This document shows, one piece after another, positions 44,601-54,201 of a stretch of DNA of 64,000 nucleotides. The translations under genes and the position numbers were made by a program. Every line of letters starts with the position of its first letter. Within the stretch, counting starts at the first letter, position 1. The stretch comes from Phytopythium helicoides (Eukaryota; Oomycota; Peronosporomycetes; Pythiales; Pythiaceae). The notes below the pieces were generated by a model. That model worked only from the letters and a program-made list of their open reading frames with translations, was not told the DNA's origin and made no database searches. The stretch covers positions 186,001 through 250,000 of the forward strand of contig JANFNE010000030.1 of assembly GCA_024867545.1 (NCBI GenBank). The letters are read 5' to 3'.

Positions 44601-45681
44601 TGCGAAACTATTCTCTGGCTGCAAGTCACGGCGGCTTCCGCGTCCCGTCGTACACGGATCGCATTATGTTTGCGTCTCTTGACGGGATGCAGGGAAATAT
44701 CGAGTGCGAGTCGTATTCCTCCTGTGAGGCAGTGACTTCGTCCGACCACAAGCCTGTTGCTGCAGTCTTTCACGTAACACTTCCTCGTTCGTACATTGGG
44801 ACGCAGCAATTTGTCACTGACAACTCGGCGTGGAATGCCAACTCGACCGGCGCCAACCCGAATATCCTTCAGTCGAGTCGCTTCACGGGCTCATTCCTCG
44901 CTGCTAGCCGCATGCGTGATGTTCCTGGTGCCTGTGAGTTGCGATTGCGCATCGAGTTTCGATCCATTCGGTGGCTGGACGCGATCGACTCGGCAATGTT
45001 TGACCGAGCCGAGCACGTTCAGTTTGGCTTCCTCTTTCCCCTCCCGTCTGAAGACGTGTTTGCGCAGCAGCGCAAATTGTACGAAGTTGCCGAGCATCTG
45101 ACATGGGGAGAGCGTCCTGGCGGGGCGATGGCGAGCAATGGCAGCAACAGCAACAGCACGTTTGACGAGTTTGCATCGACCATCACGCCGACATCCAACT
45201 TCCATACCATCAAGTGGAATGACTTTGTTGAGCGCGGGCTCCGCTATCATACAATGGCGGGGGCGACGGGAAACAAGCACGTGGCCGTGCTGCTACGAGC
45301 ACCGTCCTCTCGTGGTGGACGATCACTGTCAAAGGGTACCTCGGTCTCGCGCCTACGGTGTGGAGGAGGCGGCGGCAGCAGTGGACACTCGTCTTCGGTT
45401 TCTTCCATGGCGGCGCTGTCTCCAACGCCGTCGACACCGTCGGCCGACACGCCAGGACGTCTTTGAGCAGCGCAAGTGGCGCGTCCACGCTGTCGATGTC
45501 AGTCGGGTCGACATCAGTTGGCGCACTCGACCAGCTCTTTGGCCACGGAACGTTCTGTGTGGACGCTGGTGGAGCCAAACGCGAGGTAGTGGTGCCGCTC
45601 ACCATCGGAGGGCGGCTGCTGGGGCGGCTACAGCTCCGTGTGTCGCTCAAGATGCGTCAGCAACGAACCAAGGGCCGGTGA
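41628..45681 (+). CDS. GPCR-inositol polyphosphate 5-phosphatase bigram, with frame breaks
   Basis: A seven-helix receptor of the cAMP-receptor-like class leads into an inositol-polyphosphate 5-phosphatase. Helix segments: YVSSAASLIGVSYVLLHLL; KLVLVLSLFDLTTLL; CIWVCCIAFNLYRWL; YLGVATVPSLGLVAYHLAS; FLTFYAFYVLMVVFNFVLL; LLLYIVVFIVHRSPMMIYRL; DLNGLSNSIVYGGL. Introns: 42094-42154, 42306-42375, 42483-42555, 43280-43355, all in frame. The phosphatase has FASTFNMGE, IYVIGVQEC, SNKGAVGMSFRYDD with VTCHLA, FILGDFNYRMS, YPTFRR, PSYTDRIMF and SDHKPVAAVFHV, covering the catalytic set. A C2-like end follows. Reading through needs single-base changes near 41795, 41863, 41993, 43012, 43830 (A run) and 45460. 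The receptor would couple ligand sensing to phosphoinositide turnover at a membrane; ligand unknown. Confidence 0.75.
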
Positions 45682-45822
45682 CACAGCCGATTGCAGGCAA
45701 GTTAGTGTGTATATTATAATCAGCGAGGTGTAGCTCGTGCTTGAAGTTTGTCTGAAGTAGAACGTGTTGAAGTCGTCCGTTTCAAGTCCTTCCTATTTGT
45801 GTGTATTGAATTTGTCACCACG

Positions 45823-47071
45823 ATGCCGTCAGAACAATCTCAGCTCCAGTATAGAGACGACACCATGGGCCACACAGGCAGCATCCAGCGCAGCTCGCGG
45901 CGCCACGTGCAGGGCACGCTTTACGGTGAGCCGGTGGGTGGCGGAGCAGCAACAGCGGGCGGCGCTCGACCGCAGTACACGCCGGCGCAGATGCAGGCGC
46001 TGTATCTGAGTCGCGGGCGGCCCGACATGGCCTTCATGTCCAACCAGGCAATGCTGCCCAAGGAGATGCCCGAGATGCAGCAGACAAGCACCGTCAAGAA
46101 CCACGTGAACCTCAAGAAGAGCTCGCTGCGGTTGGTCTCGGTGGACCCTGAGCGCCCCGATCGGTGGGGTTGCCGCACATATCAGCTCGTTGTTTAGTCT
46201 GGAACTAACGGCGGTGATGATGCAGGTTTGCCCTGGAATTCGAGTTCGACGCGACCAAGCCCTGCCACGTGCTTCTCTACGTGGTGGCAGCCGAGACGGT
46301 GGACGACGAAACGGGTTGCTCGTCCTTTGCGCTTGTGCACCCGCATGCGCTTCCGGTGGTGGAGCGGCGGTATCCCGAGGGTCTCAACCAGAAGTTCCGG
46401 CTCGGTGACGGCGAGGAAGGTGACGGTGGCGACTCGCTACTCGACATTAGTGCCTTCAGCGAGCATGAGCTGATGTACGAGCCCGGATCAAGTGTATTCC
46501 CAGTCATCATTGTGCTTGAAGTCGACGACAGTGAGTGCTTCGCGTGCTGAATTGGTCGAGAACGAAGGTTTGATGTGACGCTGTTCTTCGAACCTGACAG
46601 CCTCCAAGAAGATACAGTCGCAATCGACATTTGCCACACTCCAGCGGTTGCCAACAGGAGCGTGGGGCATCAAGATGCTCAAGCAAAAGATCCTGGTACG
46701 CCTCTGCGCTCTTGCGTTCGGTCACAGATGAAACTAACGTGCTGATGGCGACACAGGTGGATGGACTAACCTATGAGCTTCAGGAGATTTACGGAATCGA
46801 CGGGGCGGTCGCTGCGGCACCAGCCAAGCAAGACGGTGACACTGGAGACAACCCCGCCCCATCTGGGGAGATTGAGATTCCGGACGGCGCCGAGTGCATC
46901 ATTTGCCTCAGTGAGCCACGCAACACGACAGTGCTTCCCTGCCGCCACATGTGTTTGTGTAGCGAGTGCGCTGAGGCTTTGCGCCAATCCTCGAGCACAT
47001 GCCCGATTTGCCGCACGCGAGTTGAAGCGCTCTTGCAAATCCGGGTCGAGTCGAAGGACGCTGGCGACTGA
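45823..47071 (+). CDS. MGRN1/LOG2-like RING E3 ubiquitin ligase
   Basis: 351 aa from four exons: 45823-46163, 46226-46530, 46601-46695, 46757-47071 (introns 61-70 nt). The first donor is GTGGGG at 46164, which gives [16 protein letters not shown] in frame. The ligand-like N-terminal domain of this family shows [16 protein letters not shown] and [20 protein letters not shown], then [18 protein letters not shown]. The C3HC4 RING near the end reads [20 protein letters not shown] and [10 protein letters not shown]...[12 protein letters not shown]. Family members mono- or poly-ubiquitinate membrane proteins and often carry N-myristoylation; here the N-terminus ([13 protein letters not shown]) lacks Gly2, so lipid anchoring is not expected. 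The start is the first in-frame ATG with good context. Confidence 0.9.
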
Positions 47072-47323
47072 CGGACTCGTCAGTGACAGCAGTATTTAAC
47101 ACCACCACGAGAAACGAAAAGGGTTGGCAAGTACTACACGAAGTGGAACTCGTTGAATCTGCTGTAGTGTCGGGTGTCTAAGTCGTCTTGGACGCGGTCC
47201 CGTCGGGAGGAATGGAAACGTATTTTACGTAAAACAACAATAATAGTTCCGAACGCATCCGCCCTTCGCTGTCGCCGACGAGACCAGAGTGTGGCTGACG
47301 CGTGCGAGGAACGTGGTTCATCA

Positions 47324-49349
47324 CTAGTTCTTCTTCCACATGCCCTTCATCTGAATAAACAACAACAGCGAGGCGCCATTAGTCGAGAACTATAACAGCA
47401 AGAAATGATGGCATCCGAGCTCCACGCACCAAGTTCGCAACGTGCTCGGGAGTGTCCCGCAGTCGGTTACCACTTGATGGAGTAGGTGCAGGAGCAGCAG
47501 CAGCAGCTGCGTCGCCGTAGAACGGGCTAGGCTGTCCTTTCGGCAGGCCGTCGCTACCGGCCAGATACGCGCGCTGAGACCGCTGCGATCCCCCACCATC
47601 CTCAGGAACGGGCTTTCCAAGAGTTCCCCTGCGGAGTGAGAGTGGAATTCAGCGAGGGGGGGATGGCGTACGCCCGTCCGACCAGGGCTCCCACCATTGT
47701 TGTCGGCCGCCCTTCTTCTCGGACTGCCAGCGCCGTTCGAGTAGTTGTTGTCTGCACTCGAGTTCGACCCATCTGACGTTGTCGGCGACGAGACCTTGGC
47801 TGAGTTGTATGTCATCTTGCGAGACATCATCTCGACCCTGCATGCAAAAGCAATCCATCGGTCAACGAAAGCTAAGCCTGCAAATTTTTCTAAAAGAGCA
47901 AGCTTACATTTGCTCGCGCTTCTTCAGCTCGGCTTCCCGGCGCATGTAGTCTACCTCCAGCTCTGATGAACACACAACCGCGTAAGCACATTGCAACCTA
48001 TGACCCTGTCAAATCCAAGCAGATTACCCTTGAGCTTCTTCTCCCGCGCCATGAGCGCTGCCTCTTGACGCCGAAGGTCTTCCTCGATGGCGAGAAGCTC
48101 CTTCATCTTTTGGTTGTAGTTGGCCTGAAGCTGCTGGTCAGGAGCCGAGGGACGGGGCGGGTGCCGCATTAGCCGCAGCATACGCACGAAGGCGCTGCTG
48201 CAGCTGCGGAACGCGCTCAAGGTCTTCAACGCGTGGTCGTCGCGAGCGCTGGCGGTGCAGCATCCACCGAATCACTTGGAAGAGACCCTCTGAGTACTGG
48301 GAAGGAATGCGCGTGAACTTGCCGGCATTAATCTTCTTGGCCAGCGCCAACTGGTTCGTGGCATCGAACGGCGGACTGCAGAGGCACAAACACACGATTA
48401 ATCTACCCAGCGCACTGATAAGTTGTTGAATCACTAAAAGTGACGTACGCAAGGGTGGCCATCTCGTAGAGCAGACAACCCAACGCCCAGATGTCCGAGC
48501 GCTCGTCGTAGGTCATCTCATTGACCATCTCCGGGCTCATGTAGTACGGAGTACCCACGTTTGTCTGCGCAAACCGCGACTCGCTGCTCAGCTCCTTGGC
48601 CAGACCAAAGTCACCAAGCTTCGCATTGTTCTGTCACAACAAGAATCGCGTCAACATTCAAGCCATCACATCGCTGGACAATCGCAACATACGCTCGAGT
48701 CGAGGAAGATGTTGCCCGGCTTGATGTCGCGATGCAGAATCGGACGGATGGCGTTGCCTTCGCGGTGGCGATGGCACTCCTTGAGCGCGAGGAAGATATG
48801 CGTGAAGATATGCCAGATGAAGCCCTCCTCAATGTAGGACCTGCTCGGACGCGCGGGTCACGTTAGCCTGAGTGCATACATTTTTTTCCGATCGCTTGGT
48901 AGCGCCACGTACCCCTCGCGCTTCTTGCGCTTGATGAACTGTCCCAAGTCGCCGCCCTCGCAGTACTCCATGACGATGTAGATCTTGGTGGCCTGCTTGT
49001 CGATGACGCGGTCCAGGTAGCGCACAATGTGCGGGTGGCGCAGCTCACGCAGGATGTTGACCTGTGTGCATACAAAGCTCAGCACGTTAGCGGTCGCTGC
49101 GCCTGCCGTCGCCGCCTCCATTCACCCACCTCGCTGACGATGAGCTGCTTCTCCTTCTCGCTCATGGCGCCATAGTTGACCTCTTTCCACACGAGCGCCT
49201 GTCGACATCCCCACGGCGGTTAGTCGTCCCGCACGCTGGCACGTCCTTTCTCGGGGGTCGCTCACCTTTCCGTCGGCCTTGCGCACGATCTGCGTGACGA
49301 CGCCGAAGGAGCCCTTGCCGATGACCTTGACCTGCTCGTAGGCGTCCAT
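47324..49349 (-). CDS. NEK-family (NIMA-related) protein kinase
   Basis: Ser/Thr kinase of a family linked to cilia and mitosis. Exons: 49266-49349, 49130-49198, 48913-49061, 48693-48840, 48449-48630, 48028-48375, 47908-47962, then about 47430-47836 in one or two parts, and 47324-47350. Kinase motifs: GKGSFGVV (P-loop), ALVWKEV (Lys), LRHPHIVRYLDRVI, MEYCEGGDLGQFIKRKK, ILHRDIKPGNIFLD, KLGDFGLAKEL, NVGTPYYMSPEM, SDIWALGCLLYEMA. After the kinase a coiled coil is reached only by dropping one base in a C run (48149-48151 on +): PAPS then SAPDQQLQANYNQKMKELLA. The Pro/Ala tail ends MKGMWKKN; the junction near 47636-47680 is unresolved. The kinase part is certain, the tail is not. Confidence 0.85.
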
Positions 49350-50757
49350 GGCAGTCGCTCAGCGCCGCTCGCGTCGAGCGGAGGCGCGGGAGGCGGGGAG
49401 GGAGGGAGGGAGGGAGGAGGGAGGTCGGTAGGTAGCCAGCGAGCGACCGCGGGGGGCGGGCTGCTAACTAACTCGGAACAGTCGGGGGGAACTGTGGAGC
49501 TCCTGCAGCCGCGAGCTCGCGGGGGGCAGAGAGGGGCGGGGAGGGGGAGCGGCGCGTCCTGCGCGTCGGAGGAGCGGGGCAAGCGGGCGACGGCCGCTCT
49601 CTGTCTCGCCGCGCGCGTTCTCGCCGCTTTTCGCACTGTACGCCGGCTGGCTGTCTGTCGAGTTGCCTGTTCGGCCGCCGACTACCCGCCGCCGCCGCGG
49701 GCCGGACCCGCGGGACTACAAACTGCAAGTCTTTTCGTCCTCGCCTCTACAAAGAAATTCCAGGAAACGGGCCGTGGGCCGGGTGGGTTGGACCCATTTC
49801 ACAACCTACGAGCCTGCGAAAAAAGGGGACGCTTTGAGGGGAGGCCTGTCCGAGTCATTCCGGCACCTCTTCTTTTTTCACTCGGGTTCACTATACTCTG
49901 GCGTGCGGCGGCCACCATCTCGAGGCGTGCCTATACTCTTTGCGAGAGCTCCGTGTGGTGTCGTGCAGGACGGACCTCGCCTCGGCGCGACTCGACGCCA
50001 GAGCCACCACGATGTGTTGGTAACGGGCCGCAAGCAGGCGAAGCAACGCACGACTCGACGTCGTGGGGGTGATCTTGAGGTGTGGTTGGTGTCGGCTACG
50101 CCTCACTCACTCGACTGGGTCGAGGTGGCGAATGTAGCCTGACTTGCCTTGTGACTCACGCGCGTGATGCAGCTGGCACACCACCCGCTACGACAAAGTT
50201 GGAGCTTCCAACTTTTTTTTTCTATGGGAGCAGGAACACCGAGCGCCCCTTGAGTGTGTGGGTGGGTCGCTGTCTTCCCCTGAAAATCATGCAAAAATCT
50301 CAGCTCGGACTCGAAAGGCATCCTTTCGGCTGTCTGTGATGATACGCATCATGTCGTCACCGTCAAGAGGACTTCTGGTGATTTGCAACGCGTGGACTAA
50401 AGTTTGTGCGCAAAATTTGGGCGGCCGTGAAGTCAGTTATGGCGGCCATGAACGGGCCGAGCGCGGCGGCTTTGTCGGTTCACAGGGTGCCGTGACGAGT
50501 TGATTCGCGCCTCGAGGGACGTAAACCCTCAAGCTTACATCGTTTGGGCCGGATGGGGAGACAGAACCAGAAGCTAGGTGCAATGTGTGCAGTTGGTGGC
50601 AGTGTGGCATTCATTTGCAACGTTTTGAAGAGACTGTAGCAAGCTGAGTTTGTCACAAACATCCTGGTCTTGCCAACAACAACTGTGCTTTTGGCAGCGC
50701 TGCGTCATGAGCTCTCTGGCAACGAACGCCACGATGTGCACGAGTGCAGTGCCACTC
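49350..50757. other. 1.4-kb intergenic, no supported gene
   Basis: Lies between the NEK start (-) and the 3' end of the MFSD1-like gene (-). It contains a (GGGA)n tract (listed separately) and a T run at about 50212. I see no coding or RNA gene. Confidence 0.5.
49389..49432 (+). repeat. (GGGA)n G-rich tract, 5'UTR/promoter of NEK gene
   Basis: A plus-strand purine tract of repeated GGGA/GGAG units starts 40 bp upstream of the NEK ATG, so the antisense (mRNA-sense) strand is C/T-rich. The G strand has enough G runs to form a quadruplex. This is a sequence feature only; no function is shown. Confidence 0.6.
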
Positions 50758-52754
50758 TCAGTATTCGTTCGCAAGCAGCGACTTGCTGTCCTGGTCCGTC
50801 TCCTCGTCGAGCATAAGCGACGCCGCCCGAATCTTGGTCTGACTCGTGTTTGACCCGTTGAGAATGGAGCCGTTCCGGTAGTCCACGACGTTGAGCGCGA
50901 CGCCAACGAGACTGCCGATCACGCCGAAGGACACAAACAGCATCTCTACGCCGGGAATGTACCTGTCGCTGTGGTTGTGCACCGCAGCGACGGTCAGCGG
51001 GAAAAGAGCGAGCCCGATGTTCTGCAATTCCCGATGCACACGAACACCGACATCATTAGTGCTGCTCAATCGTGAGGTGGTCGACCATGAGTCAGAATTG
51101 ACTCATTGCGGGAGCGGGAAACTTGCCTGGATTGATGTGATCGCTCCGTACGCGCTGCCAACGTGTTTCGCCTCGACGACATCTACCGGCAGAAGCAGCA
51201 CTCTCAGCGTTACTACGCCATCCTCTACATCAAGAAAATGCCTCAATACGTACATGGTACAGATGGCCATAGCGCAGCAGCAAAGACGCTATACGCAACA
51301 CCCTGGAGGACCAGCGGGATGTAGATGTTCACACTTGATAAGCCGAGCAGGAGGTGGACGATCGTCAACGCGATTGGCGCCACCAAGGCTAGGAATGCTC
51401 GTAGACCGATCCGGTCAACGACAAAGCCCAAGAATGGGGAAATCACGGCCGAGATGATGTATGGGATGCTCATCGGTGTGGCTGCTTTTTGAGCAGCGTC
51501 GGCCTTCTTGATGCAGTACATCTTGGTTAATGGGCCATTCTTCCAGGCGCCATCGTCGCAGTTGATCTTGCTTTCGTCAATCCACGGAGGTGTGTTGTTG
51601 CATTTCTCCTGGTCCGAAGGTAACTTGATCGTGCAGTCAGCCGACAAGTTTGGAAGCGGCCACGCATATGGAGGGACGCTTGGGCACCCTATTGCGATAT
51701 CATCGCAGGTTTTGTTCTCGTACGCTCCATGCCCGCAACGTTGGCAGTTGAACGGGGGCTCCTTGAAAAAGTCGCGCTCCATGAGCAAACTGCTGGCGAC
51801 GCTGTTGAACGGGATGACGCATCCGTAGACAACAAGGCAGCTCAGAGCTAGGAGCCAGAAGGCTGGGCGGAAATGCTTGATATCGCTGAAGTGCGTCGAC
51901 TGCGCCGCAGCCGGTTCTTTCTGGCTGGATCGAGACGATCGCTCGGCTCGCTTATCGAGCGGAATCACCAGCAGCACCATGATAGACGACATGACGCACA
52001 TGGCTACCCCGACCCAGAGCGCTGCCGATACACCCGACGACTTTGCGATGGCTGGGCTCATCTCGTTGTTGATCACACTTCCCAGTCTCGCCACACTCAA
52101 GTTGATGCCCAAAGCAAGCGCTGCAAGCAGAGAAGGATATCGACGCGTGAGTACATGCACAGCAACGCTTACGAGCACTTCGCGCACCAAGCTCGCTGTT
52201 CTTGAACCAGGAAGCGACCAGCGTGCCCTGCGCGACACCAAGACTCTCGCCACCAAAGCCGAACAGGACGCGACCAACCTGTAGACCGCAACAATCATTA
52301 GTTCTAGACTCTTCTCCCTTTAAAACAGCCTCACGACGTCAGCACCAGCATCAGGTTGAAGCTCGAGAGCGAGCAGCCCGTGGCGAAGACGACTTGCCCC
52401 GCGAGGATCGCAGAGGAGAACGCCAGCAGCATGACGCGCGCGCCGAAGCGGTCGACGAGCACGCCCCCGAAGAACGGCAGCGCGATGTTGGGGATCGAGT
52501 AGAGTGTGTAGAGCAGGTTCTGCAAGCACGAGCCCAGGTGATTGCGCGGTCAGAGCGGCGCACGGAGCCATCCAAGCCGGCGAGCTACGTACGAAGAGGA
52601 ACTCGTAGCGGTCCTTGGGGAACTGGCTGAAGTGCTGCTGCAGCTGGCTCTTGAGCGCCGCCGGGTTGTCGAAGCAGTAGTAGTTGCCGATCATGAGCAG
52701 GCACGAGAGCAGCAGCACGAGCCAGCGCACGGGCTGCTTGCTCTTCTCCACCAT
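50758..52754 (-). CDS. MFSD1-like major facilitator transporter, copy 1
   Basis: 537 aa, about 12 membrane helices, from six exons: 52593-52754, 52346-52519, 52188-52278, 51254-52120, 51127-51182, 50758-51021. It starts MVEKSKQPVRWLVLLLSCLL; family features include YCFDNPAALKSQLQQHF, YTLYSIPNIALPFFGGVLVD, FGFGGESLGVAQGTLVASWF and NLSVARLGSVINN. MFSD1 relatives export dipeptides from lysosomes; this substrate is not known. A large Cys-rich loop not typical of MFSD1 lies after helix 7 (CQRCGHGAYENKTCDDIAIG ... DESKINCDDGAWKNG). Intron 5 (51022-51126) uses a GC donor, CAG|GCAAGT. The tail is hydrophilic with LLANEY at the end, a possible sorting signal. Paralogue at 54202-56064. Confidence 0.87.
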
Positions 52755-52905
52755 CGTGCACCTTCTCGCCTCAATACTGAAGTGCAAGGCAAACAGGAGA
52801 GAACAAGGGGGCAATAGGTAGGATCGCTTATTCCCACTAAAGTACGAATCGAGTTGAAGTTATCATTGGGCTCGCCACTTGACTTGCAGCCAGCATCTAC
52901 CGTTA

Positions 52906-53988
52906 CTACAGCGAGCCGGGCGTGGGCTCGTCCTCGTCGAGCTCTGCGGTGAAGACGGCGCCGATCGAGCAGATGCTGCCGTCGCGAGTCAGCGACCCGA
53001 AGAACCCGCAGATCCGCGCGCTGGTGGGGCCGCCGCTCGGCTCGAGCTTTGTCGTGCTGTCCGCTTTCGAGACTGAGCGACCGAACCACGACGTCCGCCG
53101 CATGTTGGTGTCGAGGCGCATGGCGAACGTGCCGTTGCTGTGCGCGATCTCGGCGCCTGTGAAGTACTCGCCGTCCATGAGGCTGATGGCCGTCTCGTTC
53201 CACGCTAATGGGCTGTCCCACGCCTTGAAGTAGCGCTCGAACTGCCCTGCCGACAGACCAGCGAGCCGCTTCACGCCCTGGCCGAACGTGAACACGATCG
53301 TGTGGAGATCAGTGTAGGCAAAGTAGAACCGACGGTCGACGGCGTCCGGGTCGTGGAAGTTGACCTCCCCGCTCTTGCGGAGGTTACAGACTGCCTCGAG
53401 CTTTTGTTGGTTGCGATCGAGATGCTGCTGCGACGAGATGCGGTCGAAGCGACAGCCAAGCTCACAGATGGGCTCATTTGGAGCGAGATAGCGGAATCGC
53501 CCCATGAGAGAGGAGATGCACCATCCGTGAGGTGCCGCGACTCGGTCGACGGGACCGAAAGTGCCCCCGCACCACGGAGTCACGCGCTTGTTGGTCTCGA
53601 ATTGCAGCCCAACAACCTCGTCGCGCACATTCCTCCGGACGCTCAGTGCAATGATGAATTCGTTTTGAATTAGCTCCACCGTGCGATGCCACTCGTCCGT
53701 GACTAGTAGATCTCGCTGGAGCGGCTGGTACGGGTCACTGCGCGGATACGTCTTGATCTCCTTGATCATGAGGTCCGTCACGCTAAGCACGATTGCGCCG
53801 ACCCCATACACTTCATCCTGCCATGTCATCCCAAATGCTGTAGAGTGCGGAAGGATCCCCACCCACGTGCAGGAAGTCACGGCGTCGGCGGATTCGGGAC
53901 TCGCAGAGCCGTTCATCGCGCTGAAAATCTGTCTGGAGGTGCCGATGCAAATGGGGGAGTGGGCACGCAAGCCTCGGACTCTATACAT
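52906..53988 (-). CDS. protein with two jacalin-like lectin domains
   Basis: Single frame of 360 aa (336 from the second Met at 53916, MNGSASPESADAVTSC, which may be the true start). Two beta-prism segments are suggested: the first at about 45-165 (WQDEVYGVGAIVLSV, FIIALSVRRNVRDEVVGLQF followed by ETNKR and GGTFG), the second at about 265-350 (MDGEYFTGAEIAHSNGTFAM, RLDTNMRRTSWFG, ICGFFGSLTRDGSICSIGAV). TNkR...fG and gFfG...lxxIGv are jacalin hallmarks, so carbohydrate binding is likely. I see no clear signal peptide, so secretion is uncertain; an unrecognised first exon is possible. It sits between two MFSD1-like genes and ends 152 bp from the start of copy 1. Confidence 0.6.
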   Translation of the reverse strand: MYRVRGLRAHSPICIGTSRQIFSAMNGSASPESADAVTSCTWVGILPHSTAFGMTWQDEVYGVGAIVLSVTDLMIKEIKTYPRSDPYQPLQRDLLVTDEWHRTVELIQNEFIIALSVRRNVRDEVVGLQFETNKRVTPWCGGTFGPVDRVAAPHGWCISSLMGRFRYLAPNEPICELGCRFDRISSQQHLDRNQQKLEAVCNLRKSGEVNFHDPDAVDRRFYFAYTDLHTIVFTFGQGVKRLAGLSAGQFERYFKAWDSPLAWNETAISLMDGEYFTGAEIAHSNGTFAMRLDTNMRRTSWFGRSVSKADSTTKLEPSGGPTSARICGFFGSLTRDGSICSIGAVFTAELDEDEPTPGSL

Positions 53989-54201
53989 CCGTTGAGGAAC
54001 TTCCCGGCGCTTTTCTTCTCGCTATTCCGCTCTACCGTAGCTGCCGCGCCTGATTGACAGACAGCGCTCGTCCATCAATGCAAGCATGTTGAAGTCAGCG
54101 AATATCCCCGACGACCATCACTCGCTTCTTGGTCACTGACTGAAGCACAGCGGCCGTATACTTGTTGCGCGTGGAGCTGCTGACGTTTGACAAGCAGCAG
54201 C
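53989..54201. promoter_or_regulatory. short bidirectional promoter, lectin / MFSD1-like copy 2
   Basis: 213 bp between divergent starts; no named element is seen. The arrangement suggests co-expression, which is inferred only. Confidence 0.35.

Noticed and set aside
46164..46225. missing base in the MGRN1-like gene
   Set aside because: Choosing the donor GTGGGG two codons earlier keeps frame and gives the expected family sequence.
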